From positions 62,001 to 126,000 of the forward strand of contig NZ_NEGK01000007.1 of the NCBI RefSeq assembly GCF_002135435.1: a stretch of DNA of 64,000 nt. Reading direction: 5' to 3'. The notes beneath the pieces are model-generated. The model was given only the letters and a program-made list of their open reading frames with translations, made no database searches and was not told where the DNA came from. A program made the translations under genes and the position numbers. This DNA comes from Acinetobacter sp. ANC 3813. GTDB taxonomy: Bacteria; Pseudomonadota; Gammaproteobacteria; Pseudomonadales; Moraxellaceae. Below, piece after piece: positions 36,286 through 45,260 of the stretch (the first letter of the stretch is position 1; every line of letters begins with the position of its first letter).

Positions 36286-37953
36286 TTATTCTATGGCATC
36301 AATGACTGCAAACAGCAATCGTCCAGAGGCCAGCATCTTTTGCTGATGTTTCAGTTCAAAGCTGACTTTATGCCCTTTTCGGCTAAACACCAAATTCACA
36401 GATTGAAACGGGCGGATTAAGTCCTGAAATTTTAACTGTTCAAATCCATTGCACCACAGCAGATCTGCCCAATGCTGCTTGGCAAAGTGCTGAATGAAGC
36501 CAATTTGACCAACGCCTGGGTAAATTGGCAAATTCGGGAAATGCCCCTTAAAGCATTCCAGCTCCGGACTGAACTCCAGCCGGTACTGAATTTGCTCAGG
36601 ATCAATCTGCGTACCCAGCACAACTGGAAGATGCATCGGCTGAAACAGCGATTTTAAATACTGTTTATTCAATTTAGATTGGGCATTTTGCGGCATTTGT
36701 GTTAGAAAGCGCCATTGCCGCGGAATCGCGATGCTTTCCAGTTTTTCGCTTAATTGTTTTTTCAGCTGTGCTGTGAATGCCGCTTTGCCAATCACCTGCA
36801 GATGCTGGCGCGCTTCATCCGTCAGTACAGCCACAGCTGCTAAAATTTGGCGGCGCTCTTTTTCATAAACCAATACATGACATTGCTGTACAGCAGCTAA
36901 ATCTGAAATTTTCAGTTCAATTGCATCGAGGCTTAAACGCTTTTCTTCCAGTTTCACAATTCGGTCTAACCGGCCCAGCAAGCGGAATGGACTTTTCGGA
37001 TTTGCATTATCCATCAGTTCAACTTTATCGCCCGTCAAAATCCAGTCTGTACTATAAGCATGATTGGTTTTGACCGTCAGCTCCTGCTGCTCAGCAGCCT
37101 GAACATCAACATTGGCAAAGGGAATCCATAAGGCATCATCCTGCTGACGGTGCGCGATTCCGCCTGTTTCCGAGCTGCCGAACACTTCAGTAATGGGGCT
37201 ATTCAGATATGGACGCACACCCGCATCCAGCTTGCCGCCGGAAGAATACACCGTGATGCAATCCTGCAGCAGCACATCATCGGTCCAGCGTTTGAGCAAG
37301 GCAGGGCTAGAAATCACATAATTGGGCAGCTGCATATGCGCGATTTTTTTCTGAAAATCAGCTACATCCTCAGGAAACGCCAGCTGATTTTGGTAGAAAC
37401 TGCGCCCGCTTGCCAAAGGCCATAACAGTTTAAACAGCAGCCCATAGATATGCTGGTGGCTGACCGTTGCAATCGCAACCGCCTGTTCAGGCAACATAAA
37501 GCTGGCATCTAGGCCACAAACTTCATTAAACAGCTGCTGCAAAGTGCGCGGAATTTTCTTCGGCTGGCCGGTCGAGCCTGAAGTATAAAAATAGACTTGC
37601 GCCTGATTTAAAAAGGCCTCATCAAATTGAAACGTTTCTTGATGTTTTGTATCTGAGCTTTCACTGCGTTTTAAAAAATAGATCTGCTCAGCAGCCAATT
37701 CTTTTTCTAAGTCACTGACACGGTTGGGCGGCAGCAATACCTGCTTTTTCGCCTGCAAAGCGGCAAACAGCAGCACCAAAAACTCATAGCTGTCCTGTTC
37801 CCACAGCGCCCACACAGGTTCACTCATCAAGCGGATCTGAGCGGCCTGCAGCGCAACATCCCGCCAAAAATCCTGAAACAAAATTTCACGCAGATCGGAC
37901 TGAATACACAAAGTTCGGGATGAATGCAGATGATGCTGAAAGTGACAAGACAT
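36286..37953 (-). CDS. Aryl/acyl-ACP ligase fused to a hotdog dehydratase domain (ApeH-ApeI fusion)
   Basis: Residues about 1-440 form an AMP-binding ligase, with YFYTSGSTGQPKK at 121-133, a VFGSSETGG block near 255 and the LTGDKV/LGRLDRIVK hinge near 305-335. Residues from about 450 form a FabA/FabZ-like hotdog domain with FKGHFPNLPIYPG, which has the catalytic histidine. The FabZ glutamate position is replaced: the sequence after PGV is GQIGFIQHFAK, not LIIEALAQ. The ligase would activate an aryl acid and load it on a carrier protein. The dehydratase domain should need ApeP for its missing glutamate. In E. coli-type clusters the two are separate genes. Confidence 0.88.
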   Translation of the reverse strand: MSCHFQHHLHSSRTLCIQSDLREILFQDFWRDVALQAAQIRLMSEPVWALWEQDSYEFLVLLFAALQAKKQVLLPPNRVSDLEKELAAEQIYFLKRSESSDTKHQETFQFDEAFLNQAQVYFYTSGSTGQPKKIPRTLQQLFNEVCGLDASFMLPEQAVAIATVSHQHIYGLLFKLLWPLASGRSFYQNQLAFPEDVADFQKKIAHMQLPNYVISSPALLKRWTDDVLLQDCITVYSSGGKLDAGVRPYLNSPITEVFGSSETGGIAHRQQDDALWIPFANVDVQAAEQQELTVKTNHAYSTDWILTGDKVELMDNANPKSPFRLLGRLDRIVKLEEKRLSLDAIELKISDLAAVQQCHVLVYEKERRQILAAVAVLTDEARQHLQVIGKAAFTAQLKKQLSEKLESIAIPRQWRFLTQMPQNAQSKLNKQYLKSLFQPMHLPVVLGTQIDPEQIQYRLEFSPELECFKGHFPNLPIYPGVGQIGFIQHFAKQHWADLLWCNGFEQLKFQDLIRPFQSVNLVFSRKGHKVSFELKHQQKMLASGRLLFAVIDAIE

Positions 37954-38007
37954 AAATGTTGTTTCTAAACCGTGATTATTTTCTAAATTGAAAAAATTAA
38001 AATGACG

Positions 38008-38553
38008 CTATTTTTGCGCCTGATGCAATCGCTGCTGGCGTTTACGCAGCACATATTCCCCGAGCAATAAAATACCCATCAAAACATAAGAAATAAAACC
38101 GTTATACAGCACCCAAACTTTCATTGGCGCAAAATACACAGTCCATAAAGCAGTCAGCGTATTGATGGCAAAAAAACCGCACCACACTTTGGTGACTTGC
38201 CGTGTCCAATGCACGCCTTCCGGCGGTAAGTCTGGCTCTGCCAAGCGTTCAATCATGGATGGCGGCTTGATTAAGGTCATACTGAAAATAATCAAAGCGC
38301 CCACATTCATGCAGACCGGATACAGTTTTAGCCAAGCATGATCTTTTAAAATCAGGCTGAGTCCGCCGCAGAGTATAGCAAAGCCTGTCAAGGGCCACAG
38401 CAAAGCATTGCCCTTGCTGAACATGCGCATCATGCCCAGCGCAATCAGCAGTACGCTCACCCACGCATAGTGGCCTTCTGCCAAACCATAGCCGACAAAA
38501 AAAGGATAGAGAATCAATCCGATTACTGCTATCCCTTTTAAAACTGCATTCAT
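38008..38553 (-). CDS. COG4648-like inner-membrane protein (ApeG-type)
   Basis: The 181-residue protein has about five hydrophobic helices and basic loops, and the segment CVNVGALIIFSMTLIKPPSMIERLAEP (residues about 80-106) that marks this family in APE clusters. It starts with an ATGA overlap at the stop of the second carrier protein. Its function is unknown; I assume it helps assemble or hold the polyene enzymes at the membrane. There is a 54 bp gap before the ligase gene, the largest inside the cluster. Confidence 0.8.
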   Translation of the reverse strand: MNAVLKGIAVIGLILYPFFVGYGLAEGHYAWVSVLLIALGMMRMFSKGNALLWPLTGFAILCGGLSLILKDHAWLKLYPVCMNVGALIIFSMTLIKPPSMIERLAEPDLPPEGVHWTRQVTKVWCGFFAINTLTALWTVYFAPMKVWVLYNGFISYVLMGILLLGEYVLRKRQQRLHQAQK

Positions 38554-38798
38554 TCAGCTGACATGTTCTGAATAACTGCGACGACGTCCTGTACGGTACG
38601 GACGTTTTTAAAGTCTTCCGGATTCACTTGCTTACCCGTCAATTCTTTAATTTTGACGACCAAATCAATCGCATCAATACTGTCTACATCAAGATCAGTC
38701 GCTAGATTTGATTCGAGCTGTACATCTTCAGGCGCGATTTCAAACAGTTCGTCCATCCATTCGCGCAATTTTTCTAAAACGGTGTCTTGTGCAAGCAT
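38550..38798 (-). CDS. apeF: Acyl carrier protein (ApeF-type)
   Basis: The 82-residue carrier has the phosphopantetheine site DVDSIDAIDLVVKI, with the serine in DSID. It is rich in acidic residues (ELFEIAPEDVQLE) as usual. AGAGG seven bases before ATG gives a good start. It is one of two carriers in tandem, 9 bp apart. One is expected to hold the aryl starter and the other the growing chain, but which does which is not visible. Confidence 0.92.
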   Translation of the reverse strand: MLAQDTVLEKLREWMDELFEIAPEDVQLESNLATDLDVDSIDAIDLVVKIKELTGKQVNPEDFKNVRTVQDVVAVIQNMSAE

Positions 38799-38807
38799 AG
38801 CAACCTC

Positions 38808-39068
38808 TTATGCTGTTTTCTGAGCTTCAACCAAAGCCACCAAGCTTTGAATTGATTTAAAGTGTTCTTTGGTTTCTGCAGACTCTGCATTTAAATGAAT
38901 GCCGTAACGCTTTTTCAATGCCAAGCCCAGTTCCAATGCATCAATTGAATCCAAGCCCAGACCGTCGCCAAATAAAGGCGCTTCTGTTTCAATGTCTGCA
39001 ATGGTGATGTCTTCCAGGGCAAGCACATCAATAATCATTTGCTTCAATTCATCAGCAAGATTGTTCAT
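38808..39068 (-). CDS. apeE: Acyl carrier protein (ApeE-type)
   Basis: The 86-residue carrier has LFGDGLGLDSIDALELGLAL, with the serine of DSID for phosphopantetheine attachment. It differs clearly from the second carrier, so the two are not a recent duplication. It overlaps the acyltransferase gene before it by 17 bp. The dedicated transferase at 23,078 most likely modifies it. Confidence 0.92.
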   Translation of the reverse strand: MNNLADELKQMIIDVLALEDITIADIETEAPLFGDGLGLDSIDALELGLALKKRYGIHLNAESAETKEHFKSIQSLVALVEAQKTA

Positions 39069-39864
39069 TTAAGGATAACTCTTGGTTAAAAAACCGCTGT
39101 AATTGTTGATTTAATTGACGCACATTTTTTGGATTGACGGTCACATCATCCAATACGTCTTCCACACGGACCGCATCCAAAACTTTCACATGAATATGAA
39201 AGGGCTGTTCTGGAATGTGATACCACTTTTCATTTTTGGTCAGGGTTGATGGCGTGCACGTAATCAGTACTGGCCGAATCGGCACACCTGCACGCAAGGC
39301 AATATTGGCCGCACCGCGCTGAAAGTCATTCAGCAGGGTGTTTTTTTCAGTACGTGTCCCTTCCGGGAAAATCAGCAATGAAGCCGCCTTGTCCTGCTGC
39401 AGCTTATTCACACAATCCTGAATAAATTGTTCCGAGCCTGCATTGAGAATATAACCCGCACTCTGCACAGGGCCTTTGGTAAATGGATTGGACCACAGCG
39501 CCTGTTTGACTACACAGTTTGCCTGTTCCATTAAACCAATTAAAACTACGACGTCAATCAGTGTCGGATGGTTGGCAATCACCAGCTCCTGCTGACTGTG
39601 CTGCAGCTTCTCCAGCCCCTCAACTTCATAGCTCATAATGCCCAGCTTGACCATCATTTCGGTAAAGCCTTTAAAGCTGTGCTTAATGACTTTTTGCGTG
39701 CGCTGTATGCGTAAGGCTTCATCTTGGGTACTGAGCTTTACCAAAGGTGCAACAAGGCCGCCTATCGCTGCGCCGCCTGCGCCAAAGCTGGCAAAACTAA
39801 AGCCTGTCGCGCCGACACGCCAGACATAATTGGCTTTTTTCTTGATATTTTTTAAGTTCAGCAT
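39052..39864 (-). CDS. 1-acyl-glycerol-phosphate acyltransferase-like enzyme (ApeD-type)
   Basis: The PlsC-type enzyme has the H-x4-D motif in ANHPTLIDVV, FPEGTR for substrate binding, and a GVPIRPVLI block. Its N-terminal region (FSFASFGAGGAAIGGLVAPL) could associate with the membrane. I start it at ATG 39864. A GTG at 39873 in the same frame adds three residues and overlaps the upstream gene more. About 270 residues. It would transfer an acyl chain, perhaps the polyene, to a glycerol-lipid or similar acceptor. Confidence 0.86.
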   Translation of the reverse strand: MLNLKNIKKKANYVWRVGATGFSFASFGAGGAAIGGLVAPLVKLSTQDEALRIQRTQKVIKHSFKGFTEMMVKLGIMSYEVEGLEKLQHSQQELVIANHPTLIDVVVLIGLMEQANCVVKQALWSNPFTKGPVQSAGYILNAGSEQFIQDCVNKLQQDKAASLLIFPEGTRTEKNTLLNDFQRGAANIALRAGVPIRPVLITCTPSTLTKNEKWYHIPEQPFHIHVKVLDAVRVEDVLDDVTVNPKNVRQLNQQLQRFFNQELSLNEQSC

Positions 39865-40481
39865 TTTGTCCACGCAGCGCTTTCAATTTGACTGTCATCT
39901 TGCCAAAAATTATAAAATTGCAATGCCTGCTGAAAATACGCCTGTTCATCCGAACGCTGAGAAAGGTCCAGCTTTAAATTTTCAGGCTGCAGTGAAACTA
40001 CTGCGCTCATGGCAAAAGCGGTAAAGGGCTGATGTTCAGCATACAGTTCAGGCAAGGCTTCATCATAATAAATCACCAGCGCGCGGCTGGCTTCGGTCGT
40101 CGTCTTGAGCCAAGCATAGGCTTCAATCAATGCGTCATTCCAAGAACCAGCTAAACTGGTTGCAGGAGTAGCGTCTTTGCATAAGATCGAATACAGGCCG
40201 GACACGGCGTTATGTACAGAAGTTGAAAACTGAGTTGGTGATGGTGTTTGCTCATGCAGCACATCTTCTAAAATTTTCAGGGTCTTGGTTTCATCACCAT
40301 ACTGCGAAACCCAGACAATATAGTCAGCACGCTGTTCCGCCAAAATCTGCATAGCAGAGTTTAAAGCCAGCTTCGCCACCAGTGACAAACGGCGGCGCTG
40401 CATTGCAGGAATTTGCTCTAAGGCAGGAAATACCTCACCGGCCCAGCTCATCACCAGCCGAGACATATTCATAAGCACCAT
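39858..40481 (-). CDS. apeC: Ketosynthase-like chain-length partner (ApeC-type, truncated fold)
   Basis: The 207-residue protein resembles only the N-terminal half of a ketosynthase (PF13723-like): FSTSVHNAVSGLYSILC then ATSLAGSWNDALIEAYAWL. No TACSS-type active-site cysteine and no HGT or GH motifs are present, so it cannot condense by itself. In the APE model such a protein pairs with ApeO as a chain-length factor. It is the first gene of the cluster and follows a good promoter. AAGGA upstream fits ATG 40481, or ATG 40472. Confidence 0.8.
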   Translation of the reverse strand: MVLMNMSRLVMSWAGEVFPALEQIPAMQRRRLSLVAKLALNSAMQILAEQRADYIVWVSQYGDETKTLKILEDVLHEQTPSPTQFSTSVHNAVSGLYSILCKDATPATSLAGSWNDALIEAYAWLKTTTEASRALVIYYDEALPELYAEHQPFTAFAMSAVVSLQPENLKLDLSQRSDEQAYFQQALQFYNFWQDDSQIESAAWTKC

Positions 40482-40528
40482 GCGCTGTATTTCCTTAGCC
40501 TTTAAATGTATATTTCAGAATGGCGCGG

Positions 40529-40557
40529 ATTATATCACTGGCGCTGTTTTTTGTGGA
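40529..40557 (-). promoter_or_regulatory. Candidate sigma-70 promoter of the APE cluster
   Basis: On the minus strand TCCACA (40,552-40,557) is followed after 17 bases by a perfect TATAAT (40,529-40,534). The expected start point is about 40 bp before the first gene. No other strong promoter is seen within the twenty genes, so this may drive the whole 17 kb cluster. Confidence 0.6.
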
Positions 40558-40632
40558 TAAAATATCCTGATCTTTTCAATATCATAGATTTATCTATATT
40601 TTACAGTTTTATGACAGCAAAAATTAGCGCAT

Positions 40633-40661
40633 AAAAAAGCCCGCATAGCGCAGGCTTTTTT
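40633..40661 (-). terminator. Terminator between relA and the APE cluster
   Basis: A GCC-C-GC / GC-A-GGC stem with one mismatch and an ATAGC loop is flanked by A and T tracts on both sides. It begins 13 bp after the relA stop and isolates the APE cluster from relA read-through. Confidence 0.75.
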
Positions 40662-40673
40662 AGGATTCAGCGA

Positions 40674-42977
40674 TTAAACGCCTTGAACCAAACGGCGGGC
40701 GCTGATGATGCCCGGCTGCTGCTCTAAACGCGCCAGCAAACGGGATAACTGCGCCAATCCTTTGACTTCAATCAGCAGCTTCATATTTGCAATGCCGTCT
40801 GCTTCCGAAATGGTATTGACCTGACGGATATTGATCTGATCTGAGAAAATCACTTGCGTTAAGTCTTTCAGCAAGCCGCGGCGATCGTACGCATCCACCA
40901 CAATCTGTACACTCTGACCGCGAGTCGGCTGCATTTCCCAATCCGCTTCTACCGCACGCTCTGGCTCTTGGCTAATCATGCGCACATAATCTGGGCATGC
41001 CACTTTATGAATGCTGACACCGCGGTTAAGCGTGATATAGCCTGCAATAGATTCACCGTGCACAGGCTGGCAGCACTGCGCCACATGCAGTTCTACATTG
41101 TCCAAGCCGTCAATTAAAATACCGTGCGCAGATAAAGTATGGCTCGCGCGCGGATTCAGCGCCGGCTTCAGCACCAGTTCAGGCTCATCCTGATCCAGAT
41201 GCATATGACGGTTCACCTGATTCATCAAGGCATGAAGGCTGACGTCGCCGCTCACCAAGCTGATCAGAATATCTTCACCTGATTTCACATTGAAATGATT
41301 GCAGTAATCATTCAAATCAATACTTTTCGGGTGAATTGCCAAACGCGCCAGCTCTTTATTCAGCAGCTCGCGGCCCACTTCCAAGTTTTTACTGCGGTCC
41401 TGCTGTCTAAACCAGTGGCGCAGCTTGTCACGTGCGCGCGCTGTTTTGATATAGCCCAGTGAATTCACCAGCCAATCGCGGTTCGGCTCACGGTCTTTCT
41501 TGGTTAGAATCTCAACTTGCTCGCCTGTTTTCAGCGTGTAAGTCAGCGGCACATAGCGCTGGTTCACCCGCGCTGCGTAGCATTTGTTGCCGACTTCTGT
41601 ATGCACATGATAAGCAAAGTCCAAAACCGTAGATCCGCGTGGCAATTCTTTAATATCACCATCGCGGCTGAACACATAAATTTTTTCAAAACCTTCAAAA
41701 TCTTGAATCTGTTCAAAATTCTCTTCGGTTTCATCATCTTTATGCGCGCTGGCGTCGTTGCGCTCCTGATAATGCTCAAGAACAGCGCGCAGCGAATGCA
41801 GACGGTGATTGAATGACTGATCGGTTGTCTTGCTGCCTTCTTTATAGTTAAAGTGCGAACATACACCCAGCTCAGCTTCTTCATGCATGCTGTTGGTACG
41901 GATTTGAACTTCGAGTGATTTATTTTCCGCAATAACAGCTGTGTGCAATGAACGATAGCCATTGGCTTTCGGATTGGTAATGTAGTCATCAAACTGATGC
42001 GGAATATGGCGCCAGATTTGATGCACAATGCCTAATGAGTGGTAGCATTCAGGTACGCTTTTAACCAAAACACGCACGGCACGAATGTCATACAGCTGAT
42101 CAAAGCTCAGGTTTTTACTTTTCATTTTCCGATAAATCGAATAAATGTGTTTTACCCTGCCGTTGATCTCGGCTTCAATGCCATGCTCAGCCAGTTCGTT
42201 ACGCAGCTTATCGATGACAAACTGAATATACTGTTCACGCTCTAAGCGTTTTTCGTTCAATAAAGCCGCAATTTCTTTATAGCGTTCAGGCGCTAAATAG
42301 CGGAAAGCCAGATCTTCCAGCTCCCATTTCAGCTGCGCAATGCCTAAACGGTGCGCCAACGGCGAATAAATGGTGAGAATTTCTCGGGCCACACGCTCTT
42401 GGCGTTCACGCGATGCCTGCGTCAATTCACGCAGTGCATAAGTACGTTCCGCCAGCTTGATTAAAACGACACGGACATCTTCCGTGACCGAAATCAGCAT
42501 CTTATAAATGCCGCTTAAATGTTCGCGCTGATTATTATTAAAATGATCTTCGAGGCGCTTATTCTGTTCAATCAGGTCAGATAGCTTACCCATAGCCAAA
42601 GTGCCTTGGACCAAGTTATGCACTTGTTCGCCAAATTTTTGCAGCACTTCATCTAAAGGCATGACGCCTTCACGCACGCAGCGGTAAAGCATAGCGGCAG
42701 ACAGCGTATCTTCATCTACATGCAGATGCGCCAAAATATCCGCCATTTCAATACCCGTATAAAAAGTATTGGAACGGTGATTGACCGTAGAGTCTAACTC
42801 TTTTTGCAAAGTTAAACGGGCAACTTCTTCGAGCTGCTTGAGGGGTACCCCCAGTAAGCCGCGTACACGCTCCAGCCATTCAGCCAAATCATGCAGCGCT
42901 TGATCGGCATGTTCTACAGTCGCTTCCTGAGACAGTTCATTTAAACGCCCCGGGAGCTGTTCACGCACTGTGACCAT
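40674..42977 (-). CDS. relA: GTP pyrophosphokinase RelA
   Basis: RelA makes (p)ppGpp on the ribosome under amino acid starvation. The 767-residue protein has the domain order of long RSH proteins: an N-terminal pseudo-hydrolase, a synthetase (FDDYITNPKANGYRSLHTAV and LEVQIRT), a TGS domain (IKELPRGSTVLDFAYHVHTEVG) and a C-terminal ACT domain. The HD-hydrolase motif HDxxED is replaced by YRCVREG around residues 102-108. That marks RelA, a synthetase without hydrolysis, rather than SpoT. It is the last gene of a cysM-exonuclease-rlmD-relA series, 17 bp after rlmD. Confidence 0.96.
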   Translation of the reverse strand: MVTVREQLPGRLNELSQEATVEHADQALHDLAEWLERVRGLLGVPLKQLEEVARLTLQKELDSTVNHRSNTFYTGIEMADILAHLHVDEDTLSAAMLYRCVREGVMPLDEVLQKFGEQVHNLVQGTLAMGKLSDLIEQNKRLEDHFNNNQREHLSGIYKMLISVTEDVRVVLIKLAERTYALRELTQASRERQERVAREILTIYSPLAHRLGIAQLKWELEDLAFRYLAPERYKEIAALLNEKRLEREQYIQFVIDKLRNELAEHGIEAEINGRVKHIYSIYRKMKSKNLSFDQLYDIRAVRVLVKSVPECYHSLGIVHQIWRHIPHQFDDYITNPKANGYRSLHTAVIAENKSLEVQIRTNSMHEEAELGVCSHFNYKEGSKTTDQSFNHRLHSLRAVLEHYQERNDASAHKDDETEENFEQIQDFEGFEKIYVFSRDGDIKELPRGSTVLDFAYHVHTEVGNKCYAARVNQRYVPLTYTLKTGEQVEILTKKDREPNRDWLVNSLGYIKTARARDKLRHWFRQQDRSKNLEVGRELLNKELARLAIHPKSIDLNDYCNHFNVKSGEDILISLVSGDVSLHALMNQVNRHMHLDQDEPELVLKPALNPRASHTLSAHGILIDGLDNVELHVAQCCQPVHGESIAGYITLNRGVSIHKVACPDYVRMISQEPERAVEADWEMQPTRGQSVQIVVDAYDRRGLLKDLTQVIFSDQINIRQVNTISEADGIANMKLLIEVKGLAQLSRLLARLEQQPGIISARRLVQGV

Positions 42978-42994
42978 ACCCTACTCCTACTTGT

Positions 42995-44401
42995 TTACTC
43001 TTCATTATAACTTAAATCGTTCGACTTATTATCTTGTTCGAACAAGGCAATCGATTCGACATGACCAGTATGGGTAAACATATCCATCACACCTGCCTTT
43101 TTCAGCCGATAACCTTGTTTCGCCAATATTCCAGCGTCTCTAGCCAAAGTTGCCGGATTACATGAAACATAAACTATTCGTTTTGCACCAAATTTGGGCA
43201 CACAATGCATGATTTCCTCTGCGCCTGAGCGCGGCGGATCAATCAATAATGCATCAAAACCCTCTTTTGCCCAAGAATAATGCAAAAAGTCTTTTGTTAA
43301 ATCTTGTGAAAAGAATGACAGCCAGTCTATGCCATTGGTTTTCGCATTTTCTGCACCGCGGTGAACCATTTCTTCACTGCCTTCTACAGCAATAACTTCG
43401 CCTTGTGCACCAACACAGCGCGCCAGAGGAAGCGAGAAATTTCCCAATCCACAAAATAAATCCAGAACCCGTTCGCCTTGCTTCAATTGAAGCAATTCAC
43501 ATGCCAGCTTGACCATTTGCGGATTAATTGTAGAGTTCACTTGCGTAAAATCTAAGGGATTGAACGCAAAATCAGCATCAAACTCATCTAGACGGTAGTG
43601 CAATCGCATTTCTGAACCTTGACCATCTGCACGAAGCAAACTGTCCGGTCCAGCAGGCTGCAAATACAACTGCCAGCCCTTCTGTAACGCAAATTGCTGT
43701 AATTGGTTGACATCCTCGTCACATAATTTTTCAGTATGGCGTATTAGCAAGGCAACATCCTGATCACCCATAGCCAATTCTATATGACCAACAGCTCCTT
43801 TGCCCCTTAGACTTTGGATTAACTGCTTCAGTTGCGTTATTGAGCCAAATTGTTCATCCAGCACCATGCAGCGGTCTATTGAAGTCAGCTGATTGCTGGC
43901 ATTTTCACGAAAACCCACAATCAATTTATCTTTATTAGGCAAATAACGCACGCCAATCCGCGCTTTACGGCGGTAATCTTCACGCGTAGAGCGCAGCGGC
44001 GGCAGCCACTCTTCGGGCTGCAGGCCGGCAAAATGAGTCAGATGCGATTTCAGCACATCCTGCTTTAAACGAATTTGCTCATCAGGATGAATATGCTGCA
44101 TATTGCAGCCTCCACAGACGCCAAAATGCGGGCAGATCGGCTGAACACGCATTGCAGAAGCGTCACTTAACAGCTCGAGACAATCCGCTTCTTCCAAACG
44201 CTTTGCCGCATGGGTCATGCGCACACGAACAGTTTCCCCAGGCAAGGCGTAGCGGATAAAAACTTTTTTCCCATGCTTTTCTGCAGGATGATCCGGATGC
44301 GATCCGAAATGCGCGATGCCCCGCCCCTCATGTGAAAGCGACTCAACCTGAAAGATATAATTGGGCTGTTGGGCTTTTGCGGGCTTGGCTCTATGTTTCA
44401 T
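42995..44401 (-). CDS. rlmD: 23S rRNA (uracil-1939-C5)-methyltransferase RlmD
   Basis: RlmD (RumA) methylates U1939 of 23S rRNA. The 468-residue protein has an N-terminal TRAM domain ([17 protein letters not shown]), a 4Fe-4S cluster site ([14 protein letters not shown]), the SAM loop [16 protein letters not shown] and the catalytic cysteine in [12 protein letters not shown]. Length is normal to slightly long. It follows the exonuclease gene by 6 bp and precedes relA, an arrangement also known in Pseudomonas. Confidence 0.95.
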   Translation of the reverse strand: MKHRAKPAKAQQPNYIFQVESLSHEGRGIAHFGSHPDHPAEKHGKKVFIRYALPGETVRVRMTHAAKRLEEADCLELLSDASAMRVQPICPHFGVCGGCNMQHIHPDEQIRLKQDVLKSHLTHFAGLQPEEWLPPLRSTREDYRRKARIGVRYLPNKDKLIVGFRENASNQLTSIDRCMVLDEQFGSITQLKQLIQSLRGKGAVGHIELAMGDQDVALLIRHTEKLCDEDVNQLQQFALQKGWQLYLQPAGPDSLLRADGQGSEMRLHYRLDEFDADFAFNPLDFTQVNSTINPQMVKLACELLQLKQGERVLDLFCGLGNFSLPLARCVGAQGEVIAVEGSEEMVHRGAENAKTNGIDWLSFFSQDLTKDFLHYSWAKEGFDALLIDPPRSGAEEIMHCVPKFGAKRIVYVSCNPATLARDAGILAKQGYRLKKAGVMDMFTHTGHVESIALFEQDNKSNDLSYNEE

Positions 44402-44407
44402 GCGGAC

Positions 44408-45226
44408 CTAGACTGTGGGAGATGGGAAATCAAATTGAGTAAATGGTGTCTGCTGTGACGCGTCACGCCAGACGGATAAAAATTCAGCATGCTGCGGCAA
44501 GGTCTGAAGATACTGAATGGTGCTTTGCACCAAATGCTGATGATCAGCCTGCAGCAGCTGGCCTTTCAGCAGCAGCCAGCGCAAATAGATGAGCCATGTA
44601 TTCAGCACATCGCCTTCGCAATAGCTGGTCAATGCCTGCCATTGCTGAGTGCGGACATATTCAGGCACATGATAGGCGCCATCGCCGCGCTTGCCGGGAA
44701 AACCCAGCAAGTGCGCTGCATCATCCAGCTTCATAAACTGCCTGCCATTAAACATGGCCATCACATCCATCAAATCGACATGGCGCTGATGGTAGCGGTT
44801 CTGATAGTTATTATAGCGCTTTTGTGTGTCAATCTCGCCCTGATCAAACAAACTTGGTGCAGAAAGTCCATGATACATGGCGCGGAATAAAATCACCGGC
44901 AAATCAAACTGTGAGCCGTTCCAGCTGACCAGCGTCGGATGGCGCTTATCGAAAATCGAGAGAAACTTGCTTAAAATTTCTGCTTCAGAATACTGTTCAC
45001 GGCTGAATGAAAACATTTTCATGCCGTTTTCATCGAGCCACAGTCCCGAAATACAGACAATTTCATGCAAAGGCAGGCGCTGAAAATCTGTACCCGCTTC
45101 TTGGCGGCGCAGCTTAGACAGTGCAGCTTCTAAATCTGCTTCAGGCAAATCCAGATTGTATAAATGCGCACCTGACTTCAGATCAGTCAGTGTTTCGATA
45201 TCAAAAGTTAAAACAGGTAATCGCAT
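44408..45226 (-). CDS. Predicted 3'-5' exonuclease, PolB exonuclease-like
   Basis: The 272-residue protein is a stand-alone DEDD-type exonuclease domain related to that of family B DNA polymerases. The three metal-binding motifs are visible: LTFDIETLTD (ExoI), VSWNGSQFDLPVI (ExoII) and YCEGDVLNTWLIY (ExoIII). No polymerase part is present. It lies between cysM and rlmD with short gaps, so it is co-transcribed with them. Nucleic-acid trimming or repair is likely; the substrate is not known. Confidence 0.88.
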   Translation of the reverse strand: MRLPVLTFDIETLTDLKSGAHLYNLDLPEADLEAALSKLRRQEAGTDFQRLPLHEIVCISGLWLDENGMKMFSFSREQYSEAEILSKFLSIFDKRHPTLVSWNGSQFDLPVILFRAMYHGLSAPSLFDQGEIDTQKRYNNYQNRYHQRHVDLMDVMAMFNGRQFMKLDDAAHLLGFPGKRGDGAYHVPEYVRTQQWQALTSYCEGDVLNTWLIYLRWLLLKGQLLQADHQHLVQSTIQYLQTLPQHAEFLSVWRDASQQTPFTQFDFPSPTV

Positions 45227-45260
45227 AAATACTCACACAAAATTAGGCAAAAGGCTGACC

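Noticed and set aside
40674..42977. SpoT-type bifunctional (p)ppGpp synthase/hydrolase
   Set aside because: The HDxxED hydrolase motif is replaced by YRCVREG, so this is RelA.
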